Positions 18,149 through 27,100 of a stretch of 64,000 nucleotides of DNA are shown here, piece after piece. The position numbers and the translations under genes are program-made. Source of the stretch: Candidatus Streptomyces philanthi (lineage in GTDB: Bacteria > Actinomycetota > Actinomycetes > Streptomycetales > Streptomycetaceae); contig CP073042.1 of NCBI GenBank assembly GCA_018114805.1, forward strand, positions 558,001 through 622,000, given 5' to 3'. Positions within the stretch are counted from its first letter, which is position 1; each line of letters starts with the position of its first letter. The notes beneath the pieces were generated by a model. It made no database searches, was not told the origin of the DNA, and saw nothing but the letters and a program-made list of their open reading frames with translations.

Positions 18149-19249
18149 TCAGCAGCAGTCCGGGGCGAGCCCGGTGGACAGCCGCTCGCCGCCGAAGACC
18201 TGCAAGGTGGGCTCGTCGCCGCCGAGCGCGGCCACCGCGAGGAGGAGCGAGCCCGCGGTCCAACTGGTCAGCTCGCGCGGCCAGACGGCGTCGTCGTCGA
18301 AGACGTAGCCGGTCCAGTACAAGCCGTCGGCGGCGCGTAGGTGCTGGATGGAGCGCAGCACCCGTACCGCGTGGTCGCTCTCGCCCATCGCCCACAGCGC
18401 CAGGGCCAGTTCGCAGCTCTCGCCGCCGGTGACCCAGGGGTTGGGGGACACGCAGCGCACGCCGTAGCCGGGGACGACGAAGCGGTCCCAGCCGCTCGCG
18501 ATGCGCTCCTTGGCGGCGGCGCCGGTCACCGCCCCGCCGAGGACCGGGTAGTACCAGTCCATGGAGTAGCGGCTCTTGTCGAGGAACCGCTCGGGGTGGT
18601 GCCGGATGGCGTGCCGGAGCCAGCCGAGCGCCAGCTCCCAGTCGGGCTGCGGGTCCTCGCGGTGCTCAGCAATGGCCAGGGCGCAGCGCAGGGCGTGGTG
18701 TATCGAGGAGCAGCCGGTGAGCAGCGCGTCGGCGACCAGGGCGCCGCCGTCGTCGGGTGCGGCACGCTTCCAGCCGATCTGGCCGCCGGGCTGCTGGAGG
18801 CCGAGGACGAACTCGATGGCCGCGTAGACGGTGGGCCAGAGCTGGTCGAGGAAGGCCTCGTCGCCGGTGGCCAGGTAGTGGTGCCAGGTGCCGACGGCGA
18901 CGTACGCGCAGAAGTTGGTCTCCTTGGCGCGGTCGGTGGGCCGGTCGGCGGCCACGCCGTCGGGGGTGTCGGGGTAGGCCGCGTACCAGGAGCCGTCGGC
19001 GTTCTGGTGCCGGGCCAGCCAGCGGTAGGCGGCCTCGGCGCGCTCGTGCTCGCCCGCGGCGTCCAGCGCCATGGCGGTCTCGGTGTGGTCCCACGGGTCG
19101 AGGTGGTGGCCGCGGAACCACGGGATAGCGCCGTCCGCGCGCTGCACGGCGAGGATGCCGGCGACGGTCTCGGCGGCCTGTTCCGCCGTCAACACGCCGG
19201 GCAGCACCAGGCGTTCGGTGCGCCCCGGCCCACGGCCCGCGACGGTCAC
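18149..19249 (-). CDS. Alpha/alpha-barrel ('prenyltransferase'-type) protein of the GT4-methyltransferase unit
   Basis: A 366-residue protein starting at GTG 19249, overlapping the methyltransferase stop by 4 bp. The sequence is a run of helical-hairpin repeats with aromatic and Gly signatures (ILAVQRADGAIPWF, ARHQNADGSWYAAY, GLQQPGGQIGWK, WTGYVFDDDAVWPRELTSW). This is an (alpha/alpha)6 barrel as in terpenoid cyclases and six-hairpin glycosidases. Homologues are often labelled prenyltransferase, but the DXDD/DDXXD prenyl-diphosphate motifs are not evident and the acidic/aromatic pattern (HHLDPWDHTETAMAL) looks more like a glycoside-processing barrel. Coupling to a glycosyltransferase and methyltransferase suggests a shared glycan or glycolipid pathway. 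No signal peptide, so probably cytoplasmic. Confidence 0.82.
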   Translation of the reverse strand: MTVAGRGPGRTERLVLPGVLTAEQAAETVAGILAVQRADGAIPWFRGHHLDPWDHTETAMALDAAGEHERAEAAYRWLARHQNADGSWYAAYPDTPDGVAADRPTDRAKETNFCAYVAVGTWHHYLATGDEAFLDQLWPTVYAAIEFVLGLQQPGGQIGWKRAAPDDGGALVADALLTGCSSIHHALRCALAIAEHREDPQPDWELALGWLRHAIRHHPERFLDKSRYSMDWYYPVLGGAVTGAAAKERIASGWDRFVVPGYGVRCVSPNPWVTGGESCELALALWAMGESDHAVRVLRSIQHLRAADGLYWTGYVFDDDAVWPRELTSWTAGSLLLAVAALGGDEPTLQVFGGERLSTGLAPDCC

Positions 19250-20058
19250 ACCCGCTCCTCGGCGGCGGCGAGGGCGGGAGCGGCGGCCTGACCGGTGGCC
19301 GTGGCGGGGGCGTCCGGCGCGGGGTCGGGCAACGGCCGCGCGGGGGCGTGCGGCTTGGTCGCGTACGCCACGAAGCTCTTGCCGATGAGCGGGTTGAGCG
19401 CGCTCTCGGCGACCCGGGTGGCCAGTGGCTTCTTCATGATGTCCCAGACGAGCAGCTTGTGGTACGCGCGGACCGGCAGCGCCTTGTCGTTGTCCACGCC
19501 GAACGCGCACTTGAGCCACCAGTACGGGCTGTGCAGGCCGTGCGCGTGGTGGGTGCCGTACGGTCGCAGCCCGGCCTCGCGGAGCTTGTCGAGCAGTTCG
19601 TCGGCGCGGTAGATGCGGATGTGGCCGCCCTCGACCTCGTGGTAGGCGTCCGAGAGGGCCCAGCAGACCTTCTCCGGGCCGTACCGGGGGACGGTGACCG
19701 CTATCCGGCCGCCCGGGCGCAGCACCCGCACCATCTCGGCGAGCACGCCCTTGTCGTCGGGGATGTGCTCCATGACCTCGGAGATGATCACGACGTCGAA
19801 GCTGTCGTCGGGGAAGGGCAGCGCGAGCGCGTCGCCCTCCAGGGCGGTGGCGGTGGCCGTCGCGGGCGCCTCCCGCGCCTCCTTCATGGCGGCGAACCAC
19901 CGGGCGACCTCGCGGATCTCCTCGCCGTTGCGGTCGAGCGCGACGACGTGCGCGCCGCGCCGGTAGCACTCGAAGGCGTGCCGGCCCGCGCCGCAGCCGA
20001 GATCGAGGACCCGGTCGCCTGCGGCGAGCGGGAAGCGGGAGAAGTCGACGGTCAGCAC
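19246..20058 (-). CDS. Class I SAM-dependent methyltransferase (Methyltransf_11)
   Basis: An intact 270-residue protein from GTG 20058. Motif I is VLDLGCGAGRHAFE, followed by VVALDRNGEE (acidic end of beta-2), DSFDVVIISEVMEHIPDD and LRPGGRIAVTVPR. The C-terminal half carries extra helical sequence (RAYHKLLVWDIMKKPLATR) and a Pro/Ala-rich tail. It is the middle gene of a co-directional unit with a GT4 glycosyltransferase upstream (146-bp gap) and the alpha-barrel gene downstream (4-bp overlap). Methylation of a sugar or lipid-linked intermediate is plausible but unproven. Confidence 0.9.
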   Translation of the reverse strand: MLTVDFSRFPLAAGDRVLDLGCGAGRHAFECYRRGAHVVALDRNGEEIREVARWFAAMKEAREAPATATATALEGDALALPFPDDSFDVVIISEVMEHIPDDKGVLAEMVRVLRPGGRIAVTVPRYGPEKVCWALSDAYHEVEGGHIRIYRADELLDKLREAGLRPYGTHHAHGLHSPYWWLKCAFGVDNDKALPVRAYHKLLVWDIMKKPLATRVAESALNPLIGKSFVAYATKPHAPARPLPDPAPDAPATATGQAAAPALAAAEERV

Positions 20059-20204
20059 GGGGTCTGCCCTCTCTTTTCATCAAGCGGTGGGGGCACCTCC
20101 CAGAGCCCGGCGGGGGTGCCGGGGCGGGGAGGCGGTGCGGGGCGGGTCGCGGCGGGCGGGGCTTGCGGGCCCGCAGGGGTCGGGGGCGGGCTCGGCGGGC
20201 GGGG

Positions 20205-21572
20205 TCAGCGGCGCCGGGCGGCGGCGGCCCGCACGCGGATGGCCTCGCGGTAGTGCTCGACGGTGCCGCGCGCGGCCTGTTCCCAGGTGAAGCGGCTCAG
20301 CACGCGTTCCCGGCCGGCCGCGCCGAGTCGGGCCCGCAGCGCGGGGTTGCCCAGGAGCCGGCCGATGGCCTGGGCGAGCGCGCCCGCGTCGCCGGGCGGC
20401 ACCGCGAGGCAGGTCTTGCCGTCCGGGCCCGCCACCTCGGGGATGGCGCCGCCTGTGGTGGCCACCAGCGGGGCGCCGGTGGCCATGGCCTCGGCGGCGG
20501 GCAGCGAGAACCCCTCGTACAGCGAGGGCACGCACGCCACATGCGCCCCGCGGACCAGGTCGACCAGTTCCGCGTCGGAGATGCCCTTGACGAACTGGAC
20601 GGCGTCCGAGAGCCCGTACCGCTCGATGGCCGCGGCCACCGGGCCGTCGTCCGCGCGCTTGCCGACCACGACCAGGTGGGCGGCGGGCTGTTCGGTACGC
20701 AGCTTGGCGAGCGCCTCGATCAGGTAGACGAGGCCCTTGAGCGGCACGTCGGCGCTGGAGGTGGTGACGACGCGGCCGGGAACCTGGGGGACGGTCGGGT
20801 CGGGCGAGAAGAGCGTGGCGTCGGCGCCGATGGGCACCACGTGCACGCGGCGCGGGGAGACGCCGAGGTCGGCGACGATCTCCTGGCGGGAGGAGCCGGA
20901 GACGGTGAGCACCCTCGGCAGCCGCTTGGCGACGCGCTTCTGCATCCGGGTGAAGGCGTACCAGCGGCGCACCGAGGCGCGGCGGCGCCGGTCGGTGGCC
21001 GCGTCCAGCTCCAGCTTGCGGTCCACAGTGATCGGGTGGTGGATGGTGGTGACCAGGGGAAAGCCGGCGCGCTCCAGGCCGAGCAGGCCGTAGCCGAGGG
21101 TCTGGTTGTCGTGCACGACGTCGAAGGCGCCGGGCCGGGCCGCGAGGTGGCGGCGGGCACGGAGGCTGAAAGTGAGCGGCTCGGGGAAGCCGCCGGTCCA
21201 CATGGTGCCGACCTCAAGGGCGTCGATCCAGTCGCGGATCTCGTGCGCCCTGGGCGTGCGGAACGGGTCGGGCTGCCGGTAGAGGTCGAGGCTGGGCAAC
21301 TCGGTGAGGTGGACGCCGCCGCCGGGATGGTCGGGCCCGCCCGCGCCGTCCGCCCCGTCCAGGACGGGGTAGGGCTGGGCGCCGAGCACCTCGACGTGGT
21401 GGCCGAGCCGGGCCAGTTCGCGGGAGAGGTGGCGCACGTACACGCCCTGGCCACCGCAGAACGGGTCGCCCCGGTAGGTCAGCAGCGCGATGCGCAACGG
21501 GGCGCCTTCGGCGGCGGGGGGCGCCGCCCGGAGCGGTTCGGGCCCGGTCGCCTGCACGGCCTCAGCGGTCAC
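20205..21572 (-). CDS. GT4-family glycosyltransferase
   Basis: An intact 455-residue retaining GT-B glycosyltransferase. The N-terminal Rossmann domain has YRGDPFCGGQGVYVRHLSREL (Gly-rich donor/acceptor loop) and VVHDNQTLGYG. The C-terminal domain has VPIGAD, VVTTSSADVPLKG, LVVVGKR and the EX7E motif in VPSLYEGFSLPAAEAMATGAP. GTG 21572 is the start. It is the first gene of the glycosyltransferase-methyltransferase-barrel unit and is divergent from the KstR-like regulator, sharing a 361-bp promoter region. The sugar donor and acceptor are unknown. Confidence 0.92.
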   Translation of the reverse strand: MTAEAVQATGPEPLRAAPPAAEGAPLRIALLTYRGDPFCGGQGVYVRHLSRELARLGHHVEVLGAQPYPVLDGADGAGGPDHPGGGVHLTELPSLDLYRQPDPFRTPRAHEIRDWIDALEVGTMWTGGFPEPLTFSLRARRHLAARPGAFDVVHDNQTLGYGLLGLERAGFPLVTTIHHPITVDRKLELDAATDRRRRASVRRWYAFTRMQKRVAKRLPRVLTVSGSSRQEIVADLGVSPRRVHVVPIGADATLFSPDPTVPQVPGRVVTTSSADVPLKGLVYLIEALAKLRTEQPAAHLVVVGKRADDGPVAAAIERYGLSDAVQFVKGISDAELVDLVRGAHVACVPSLYEGFSLPAAEAMATGAPLVATTGGAIPEVAGPDGKTCLAVPPGDAGALAQAIGRLLGNPALRARLGAAGRERVLSRFTWEQAARGTVEHYREAIRVRAAAARRR

Positions 21573-21829
21573 TCGCGGCCCCCTTCTCGACGGAGTTCAG
21601 CGGGAGCGTAACCGCTCGCTGAGATCTAGAACAAGTTCCACCATCGGAACGTGCGGGAAGTCTCGAAGATACCCGCCGCGCCGGGGCGCCCCTGGCCGGG
21701 CCCGGGTGATTCGCGCCACTGGCGGAACCGTGGTCGCGGCGGTGTGCCGGTCGCCGGCCACCATCGGCGACCCGCGTGCCGAGTGGCGGGCGCGGGGCGG
21801 CCCGGGGCCTCGGGGGCGCGTTGTTAAAG

Positions 21830-21843
21830 TGAAACAGGTTTCA
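21830..21843 (+). promoter_or_regulatory. KstR-type operator (TnnAACnnGTTnnA)
   Basis: TGAAACAGGTTTCA matches every fixed position of the 14-bp palindrome recognised by the cholesterol-catabolism repressor KstR. It lies 91 bp upstream of the TetR-family gene of KstR type, so autoregulation is likely. The same intergenic region also serves the glycosyltransferase operon on the other strand. Confidence 0.7.
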
Positions 21844-21933
21844 GCACTCGCGCGGTCTCGTGGGCCCTGTCATCATGCACGGTGTTCGCAGCCGCCCGGC
21901 GGACGCACCGGCACCCGCACCGAAGTAGGACAG

Positions 21934-22539
21934 ATGACCGCTGTCTCGAAGCCGACCACGGCGCCGCTCACCGAGCGGCAGGAGGCGCGCCGCCGCCGGA
22001 TTCTGCACGCCAGCGCCCAACTGGCCAGCCGGGGCGGGTTCGAGGCCGTCCAGATGCGGGCGGTGGCCGAGACCTCGGGGGTGGCGCTCGGCACCCTCTA
22101 CCGCTACTTCCCGTCCAAGGTGCACCTGCTGGTGGCGATGATGCAGGACCAGTTGCAGCGGCTGCACGAGACGCTGCGCAAGCGCCCCCCGACGGAGGAA
22201 GAGCCCTCGGCCCGGGTCGCCCAGACACTCATGCGGGCCTTCCGGGCCATGCAGCGCGAGCCGCAGCTCGCCGACGCCATGGTGCGCGCCCTGACCTTCG
22301 CCGACCGCTCGGTCAGCCCCGAGGTGGACACGGTCTCCCGCCTGACGACGGCCATCATCCTGGACGCGATGGGCCTGGCCGGCACGCCGACCCCGGCCCA
22401 ACTCTCGGCCGTCCGCGTCATCGAGCACACCTGGCACTCCGCGCTCATCACCTGGCTCTCGGGGCGGGCCTCCATCGCCCAGGTCAAGATCGACATCGAG
22501 ACCGTCTGCCGCCTGATCGACCTCACGAACCCCGCCTGA
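21934..22539 (+). CDS. TetR-family regulator, KstR-like
   Basis: An intact 201-residue protein from ATG 21934 (SD AGGA). The TetR helix-turn-helix occupies residues 15-62 (RRRRILHASAQLASRGGF, MRAVAETSGVALGTLYRYFPSK). The C-terminal domain resembles KstR (FRAMQREPQLADAMVRALTFAD, IEHTWHSALITWLSGRASI), the repressor of steroid and cholesterol degradation that binds CoA-thioester intermediates. A perfect KstR-type operator lies upstream. No steroid-degradation genes are adjacent except the FadA-like thiolase about 8 kb away, so its targets may be elsewhere or may concern fatty acid/isoprenoid metabolism. Confidence 0.88.
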   Translation: MTAVSKPTTAPLTERQEARRRRILHASAQLASRGGFEAVQMRAVAETSGVALGTLYRYFPSKVHLLVAMMQDQLQRLHETLRKRPPTEEEPSARVAQTLMRAFRAMQREPQLADAMVRALTFADRSVSPEVDTVSRLTTAIILDAMGLAGTPTPAQLSAVRVIEHTWHSALITWLSGRASIAQVKIDIETVCRLIDLTNPA

Positions 22540-22629
22540 CCCGGCAGGGGGCGCGAGGCGTCACCGGCCGGGCGGAGGGCGCGGAACTCGCCGCCGGGGA
22601 GCCGCTCTTTCACCTCACTGGAGAAACAG

Positions 22630-22995
22630 ATGTTCCTGCAGTCCACGTTCAGCAAGCTCGCCGTGACGGCGGCGACGGGCGCCCTCGCGCTCGCCACCCC
22701 CGCCCTCGCCGCGCCCCCCACCGCCGCGCCGGAGAAGAACGCCTCCGCCGAGGCCCGGGCGCACTACAAGGGCCGCGTGATCGCGAAGTCGGGCCTGCTG
22801 ATCCGGAGCGGCCCGAGCCAGAAGCACAAGGTCGTCGGCGCCCTCCCCTACGGCACGGTCGTCAACATCGTGTGCAAGGTCAACGGGCAGAACATCGACG
22901 GCAACCCGCGCTGGTACCTGCTGAGCACCGGCAAGTGGGCCTGGGGCACGGCCCGTTACATCGTCAACATCGGCCCGGCCCCGCACTGGTGGTGA
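22630..22995 (+). CDS. Secreted bacterial SH3-domain protein
   Basis: An intact 121-residue protein. ATG 22630 begins a Sec signal peptide (KLAVTAATGALALATPALA, cleavage after about residue 27). The mature part is a single SH3_3/SH3b-like domain (GLLIRSGPSQKHKVVGALPYGT ... VNIVCKVNGQNIDGNPRWYLL) with a Trp-rich end. Such small secreted SH3 proteins are common in Streptomyces and may bind peptidoglycan peptides. It follows the TetR gene by 90 bp; whether they share a transcript is unclear. Confidence 0.88.
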   Translation: MFLQSTFSKLAVTAATGALALATPALAAPPTAAPEKNASAEARAHYKGRVIAKSGLLIRSGPSQKHKVVGALPYGTVVNIVCKVNGQNIDGNPRWYLLSTGKWAWGTARYIVNIGPAPHWW

Positions 22996-23224
22996 CCTGA
23001 CACCCGGCCCAGCCGGAGCGACGCCCCGTCGGCCTTCACCTCCCCTCGCGGGCGGTGGGGGCCGACGACGTGCTGATGCGGGGGCCCGGGCGGCCGGGCT
23101 TCGCCGTGCGGGCGGCGTCGTGGCACGGCGTACGGGCGAGGCACGGCGTACGGGGCCGGGGCGAGCAGGGCCGGGGCCTGTGCCGGGGCCCGGGGGCGGC
23201 GGGCATCGGGGGGCGGCGAATAAG

Positions 23225-23360
23225 CTGTCGCGGACAACTTCATCCCGCCCCGCGTCGAGGAAAGCCGGTGGGAGACCGGCGCTGACCCGCAACCGTGAGC
23301 GCGGCGCGCCCCGTGGCGCGAGCGTGCGAGCCGGACCACCCGCACCGGGGCGACAGGCTC
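23225..23360 (+). ncRNA. Cobalamin riboswitch
   Basis: The conserved cobalamin-aptamer core is recognisable: GAGGAAAGCCGGTGGGAGA (the GGGAAnnnGGUGnGA element, about 23256-23274), GCTGACCCGCAACCGTGAGCG (CCCGCAACUGU, about 23281-23301) and GAGCCGGACCACCCGC (equivalent of CAGGAGACCUGCC, about 23328-23343). It lies in the leader of a five-gene locus encoding surface proteins and an ECF transporter, about 200 nt before the first start codon. By class it should lower downstream expression when adenosylcobalamin is abundant. Confidence 0.82.
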
Positions 23361-23539
23361 CCGGAGCCGGCCGGGCCCGTGTGGGCGCCGGCCGGTCGCC
23401 AGCACCCGTCGAGGTCTGCGGAGCTGAGCCCGGTGCCGCCGCGCGGAGCGCGTGGAGGGCGGCGTGCGCGGCTGCGCGGTGCGACGACCGACGCCGCGAT
23501 GACGGACATCGCGACGCTACCCACCGAGAGGCACCGACC

Positions 23540-24902
23540 ATGGCCCCCTCCTTCGCCGTCCACGCGCGCCGCGGCGCGCGTGGCGCTGGCCTGCGCCGTC
23601 GCCGTGGGCGCGGCCTCGGCACCCGTCGTGAACGCCGCGGGCGCCGACGAGGCTCCATCCCGCCGCGGCCTCCTCGTCCGCCCCGGCGGCCGGGTAGCAG
23701 AAGCCGCCCAAGGGGCTCTGTACGGGGCCAAGGACCCGAAGTTCGACGGCGTGTGGCGGCAGTCGTTGGCGTTCCTCGCGCAGGACGCGGTGGGCGTGAC
23801 GCCGGCCACCGAGGCCATCAACTGGCTGACCGGGCAGCAGTGCGCGGACGGCGGGTTCACCCTCTACCGGGCGGACGCCACGACGCCGTGCGACGCGAAG
23901 AAGGGCGAGTTCAGCGACGCGACCGGGGCCGCCGTGCAGGCGTTGACCGCGGTCGAGGGGCGTGGCGCCGAGGTCGCCAAGGGCCTCGACTAGCTCACCC
24001 GGCACAAGAACGCGGACGGCGGCTGGGGCATGAACCCGGGCAGCCCGAGCGACCCGAACTCCACGGCCGTGGTCATCGGCGCGTTCGCCGCCGCCGACAA
24101 GGACCCGGGCAAGGTCACCGCGAAGGGCGGCAAGAACCCCTACGACGCGCTGCGGAACTTCCAGCTCGGCTGCGACGCGAAGCAGGGTGAACGGGGCGCG
24201 TTCGGCTACCTGCCGGACAAGAGCGGCAAGCTGTCCCCGAACGGGCTGGCCACCACGGACGGCGCGCTGGCCGCGCGGGGTCGGGGCTTGCTCGTGGCGC
24301 CGGCCAAGCAGGGTCCCGACCCGAAGCCGCTGGCCTGTGTCGACGGCGCGAAGGGCGACGCCGCGAAGGCGGCGGGCCGCCAGGAAGCGGCGGACGCTGC
24401 CGCCGCGTACCTGACGACGGCACTGTCCGCCGGCGACCAGCACCTGACGTCCGCGATGCCCGGCGCCGAGCCGCAGCCCGACTACGGCAGCACCGCCGAC
24501 GCGGTGATCGCGCTCGCGGCCGGCGGCCACAAGGACGCGGCACAGGGTCCGCTCACGTGGCTCCAGGAGTCCAAGAGCGGCAAGCTGACCTGGGCGAAGG
24601 GCGACCCGGGCGCGCTGGCCAAGCTGGTGCTCGCCGCGCACGCGGGCGGCGCCGACCCGCGCGCGTTCGGCGGCGCGGACCTGGTCGAGCAGCTCAACGC
24701 CACGGGCCCGACCCCCGCGGCCGTCTCCTCGGACGGCGCGGGCGCCAAGGACGGCGAGAACGGCAAGGACGACAAGGGCGAGAAGGACGACAAGGACGAC
24801 GACGGGGGCGGTGCCGGCGTCTGGTGGGTCGTCGGCGTGGGCCTGGTGGCCGGCATCGGGATCGGCTTCCTGCTGAGCGGCCGTAAGAAGCAGCGGCTCT
24901 GA
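23540..24902 (+). pseudogene. Surface-anchored alpha-barrel (terpenoid-cyclase-like repeat) protein, possible cobalamin-capture protein (frameshift and TAG)
   Basis: From ATG 23540 (SD GAGAGG): a signal peptide (RVALACAVAVGAASAPVVNAAGA), then an alpha/alpha-barrel repeat domain (FDGVWRQSLAFLAQDA, AINWLTGQQCADGGF, NADGGWGMNPG, DPNSTAVVIGAFAAA, TTDGALAA, YGSTADAVIALAAGG, TWLQESKSGKLTWA). An Asp/Lys/Gly-rich stalk and a C-terminal transmembrane anchor (VWWVVGVGLVAGIGIGFLLSGRKK) follow. This layout places the barrel outside the membrane. Animal intrinsic factor and transcobalamin have the same fold, and the riboswitch and ECF genes suggest B12 capture. The frame shifts once near 23565 (in the signal peptide). 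A TAG at 23991-23993 replaces the Trp expected in LDWLTRHKN. Confidence 0.75.
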
Positions 24903-25717
24903 TGCGCGCAGGGGAGGCGACGGAGCGGACCGCGACCGGGCCAGCCCGCCACGGGGTGACGGCGGCGCGCCGGGCGCGGTCGGCGCGGCCGACCGCCGGC
25001 GCGCGCTCGCGGCCGTTCGCCGGCCCCCGGACGCGGCGCGGGTCGCTCGCCACGCTGGCGGCCCTCGCGCTGACGGTCCCGCTGCTCGGCCTGTGGGGCG
25101 CGGCGCCGGCCGCCGCCGACGGCTACCGCTACTGGTCGTTCTGGGAGCGCGACGGCGGCGAGTGGACGTACGCGACTCAGGGGCCCGCCACCGCGCGCCC
25201 GGGCGACGGGGACACCATCGGCTTCCGGTTCGCCGTCAGCCAGAACACCCGGGACGCGGCGCGGCCACGCGGCGCCGCCGACTTCGCCGCGATCTGCGCC
25301 GGTACGCCCGATGACGGCGGCGGCAAGCGGGTCGCGGTGGTGATCGACTTCGGCACGGCGCGGGACGCGCCGGGCGGCGACCGGCCGCCCCGCTCGCGTA
25401 CGGCGTGCGCGCGCGTCGGCAATGACGGCACCGCCGCCGACGCGCTGGCCGAGGTCGCCAAACCGCTGCGTTACGGCTCCACCGTCCTGCTGTGCGCCAT
25501 CGCCGGCTACCCCAGGGCGGGCTGCGGCGAGCAGGTGGGCGACTCGGCGGACTCCCCCGGTACCAGGGAGACGGGGCGGGAGGACACGGGGCGGGAGGAG
25601 ACGGCGAAGGACGGCCCGGACGACGGCGGGCCGTCGGCCGGGCTGATCGGCGGCGCCGTCGCGATCGCCGCGCTGAGCGCGGCGGCGCTGTGGCAGGCCC
25701 GCCGCCGACGCGGATGA
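24902..25717 (+). CDS. SCO2322-family surface protein of the ECF locus
   Basis: An intact 271-residue protein; its ATG overlaps the previous stop (TGATG). After a basic N-terminus there is a signal-type helix (LATLAALALTVPLLGLWGAAPAAA), then the family hallmark DGYRYWSFWERDGGEWTYATQGP and a compact domain with three to four Cys (AICAG, RTACARV, LLCAIAGY, AGCGEQ) suited to disulfides. An acidic low-complexity stalk and a C-terminal membrane anchor ending in RRRRG complete it. It occurs between the barrel protein and the EcfT gene in streptomycete genomes and is therefore probably an accessory of cobalamin (or related) uptake. The biochemical role is unknown. Confidence 0.85.
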   Translation: MRAGEATERTATGPARHGVTAARRARSARPTAGARSRPFAGPRTRRGSLATLAALALTVPLLGLWGAAPAAADGYRYWSFWERDGGEWTYATQGPATARPGDGDTIGFRFAVSQNTRDAARPRGAADFAAICAGTPDDGGGKRVAVVIDFGTARDAPGGDRPPRSRTACARVGNDGTAADALAEVAKPLRYGSTVLLCAIAGYPRAGCGEQVGDSADSPGTRETGREDTGREETAKDGPDDGGPSAGLIGGAVAIAALSAAALWQARRRRG

Positions 25718-27100
25718 GCGCCGTCGACTACCCGATGAGCGACCTTCCACACGGCGAGACCGCCGCCCGCGGGCACGCCCCCGGCCGGGGCGGCACCGAG
25801 TGCGCCGCCGCCCCGCGCGAGGGGCGCCCGACCCGCCTGTGGCGCGCCGCCCGCGCGCCGGTGGCCACCCGGGCGGGCGCCCTGCAGGGGCGTGGTGGGT
25901 GTGGGCGCTCGGGCTCGCCGTCGCCGCGTCCAGCACCACCAACCCGCTGCTGCTCGCCCTGTTGGTGGCGGTCGCCGGGTACGTGGTGGCGGTGCGCCGC
26001 ACGCGGGCGCCGTGGGACCGTTCGTACGGCGCGTTCGTCAAGATCGCCCTGGAGGTGATCGGCATCCGGCTGGTCTTCGCGGTCTTCCTCGGCTCGCCGA
26101 TCCCGGGCACGCGCACCCTGTTCACCCTCCCGGAGGTGCCGCTCCCCCACTGGGCCGAGGGCGTGTGGCTCGGAGGCCGGGTGACGGCGGAGGGGCTGGT
26201 GTTCGCGCTGTACGACGGGTTGAAGCTGGCCGCGCTGCTGATCTGCGTCGGCGCGGCCAACGCGCTGGCCAACCCGGCCCGGCTGCTCAAGTCGCTGCCG
26301 GGGGCGCTGTACGAGGCGGGGGTGGCCGTCGCCGTCGCCATGACCTTCGCGCCGCACCTGGTCGCGGACGTGCAGCGGCTGCGCGCCGCCCGGCGGTTGC
26401 GCGGCCGGTCCGACGGGGGGCTGAAGGCCCTGTTGCAGGTCGGGCTGCCCATCCTGGAGGGGGCGTTGGAGCGCTCGGTGGCGCTCGCCGCCGCGATGGA
26501 CGCCCGCGGCTACGGGCGCACCGCGCGGGTGCCGCGCGCCGTGCGGCACACCACGACCGCGCTCAGCATCGGCGGCCTGCTCGGGGTGTGCGCCGGCACG
26601 TACGGCCTGCTCGCCGCCGAGGGCGCCGGGTACGCGCTGCCCGTGCTGCTCGCCGGGCTGGCCGCCGCCCTCGGCGGCCTGTGGCTCGGGCGGGCGGCGC
26701 TCCGCGCGCAGCCGCTACCGGCCCGACCCGTGGGGCGCGCGCGCCTGGCTGGTCGCCGGGTCCGGGGTCGCGGTGGCGGGCCTGATGGTCTGGGGGGGGG
26801 CTCGTACGCGCCCACGGCATTGCGCCCACCCGCCATCCCGCTGACCGCGCCGACGCTCCCGCTGTGGCCGGCCGCCTCGGTGCTGCTCGGGCTGCTGCCC
26901 GCGCTGGTCGCCCCCGTACCGCCGGACGCGGTCGTACGGACCGGCCCGGACCGGCGTAGCGCCCCGGACACGCGGTCCGGCGGGACCTGGCGGGCGCACC
27001 GGGCGGCGGCGACCGGGGCCGGCACGCGGCCGGCCCGCCGCCCGCCTCCCGCGCGGCGCACCCGAGCACCGAACCACCAGCGAAGGAGACCGAGCGGTGA
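25714..27100 (+). pseudogene. ECF transporter transmembrane component EcfT/CbiQ (several frameshifts)
   Basis: ATG 25714 overlaps the preceding stop. It encodes an EcfT protein with WWVWALGLAVAASSTTNPLLLALL (TM1-2) and the two Arg-containing coupling helices: VADVQRLRAARRLRGRS, and AAAMDARGYGRTARVPRA with the diagnostic A-R-G motif. Further membrane segments follow at the C-terminus. Frames change near 25886, near 26710 and at a G9 homopolymer around 26795, and again before the end. In the correct frame the protein stops at TGA 27098-27100 (HPSTEPPAKETER), which overlaps the EcfA start as GTGA. As read from the middle it would run to 27110. It anchors the ATPases to the S component. Confidence 0.78.

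Noticed and set aside
18149..19249. Terpene cyclase or prenyltransferase activity of the barrel protein
   Set aside because: The fold pattern fits, but no DXDD, DDXXD or NSE/DTE motif is visible, so only the fold is called.
20163..21611. Long open frame on the + strand opposite the glycosyltransferase gene
   Set aside because: GC-rich shadow of the GT4 gene, with Arg/Gly/Ala/Asp-biased composition and no domain; the - strand has full GT-B motifs.
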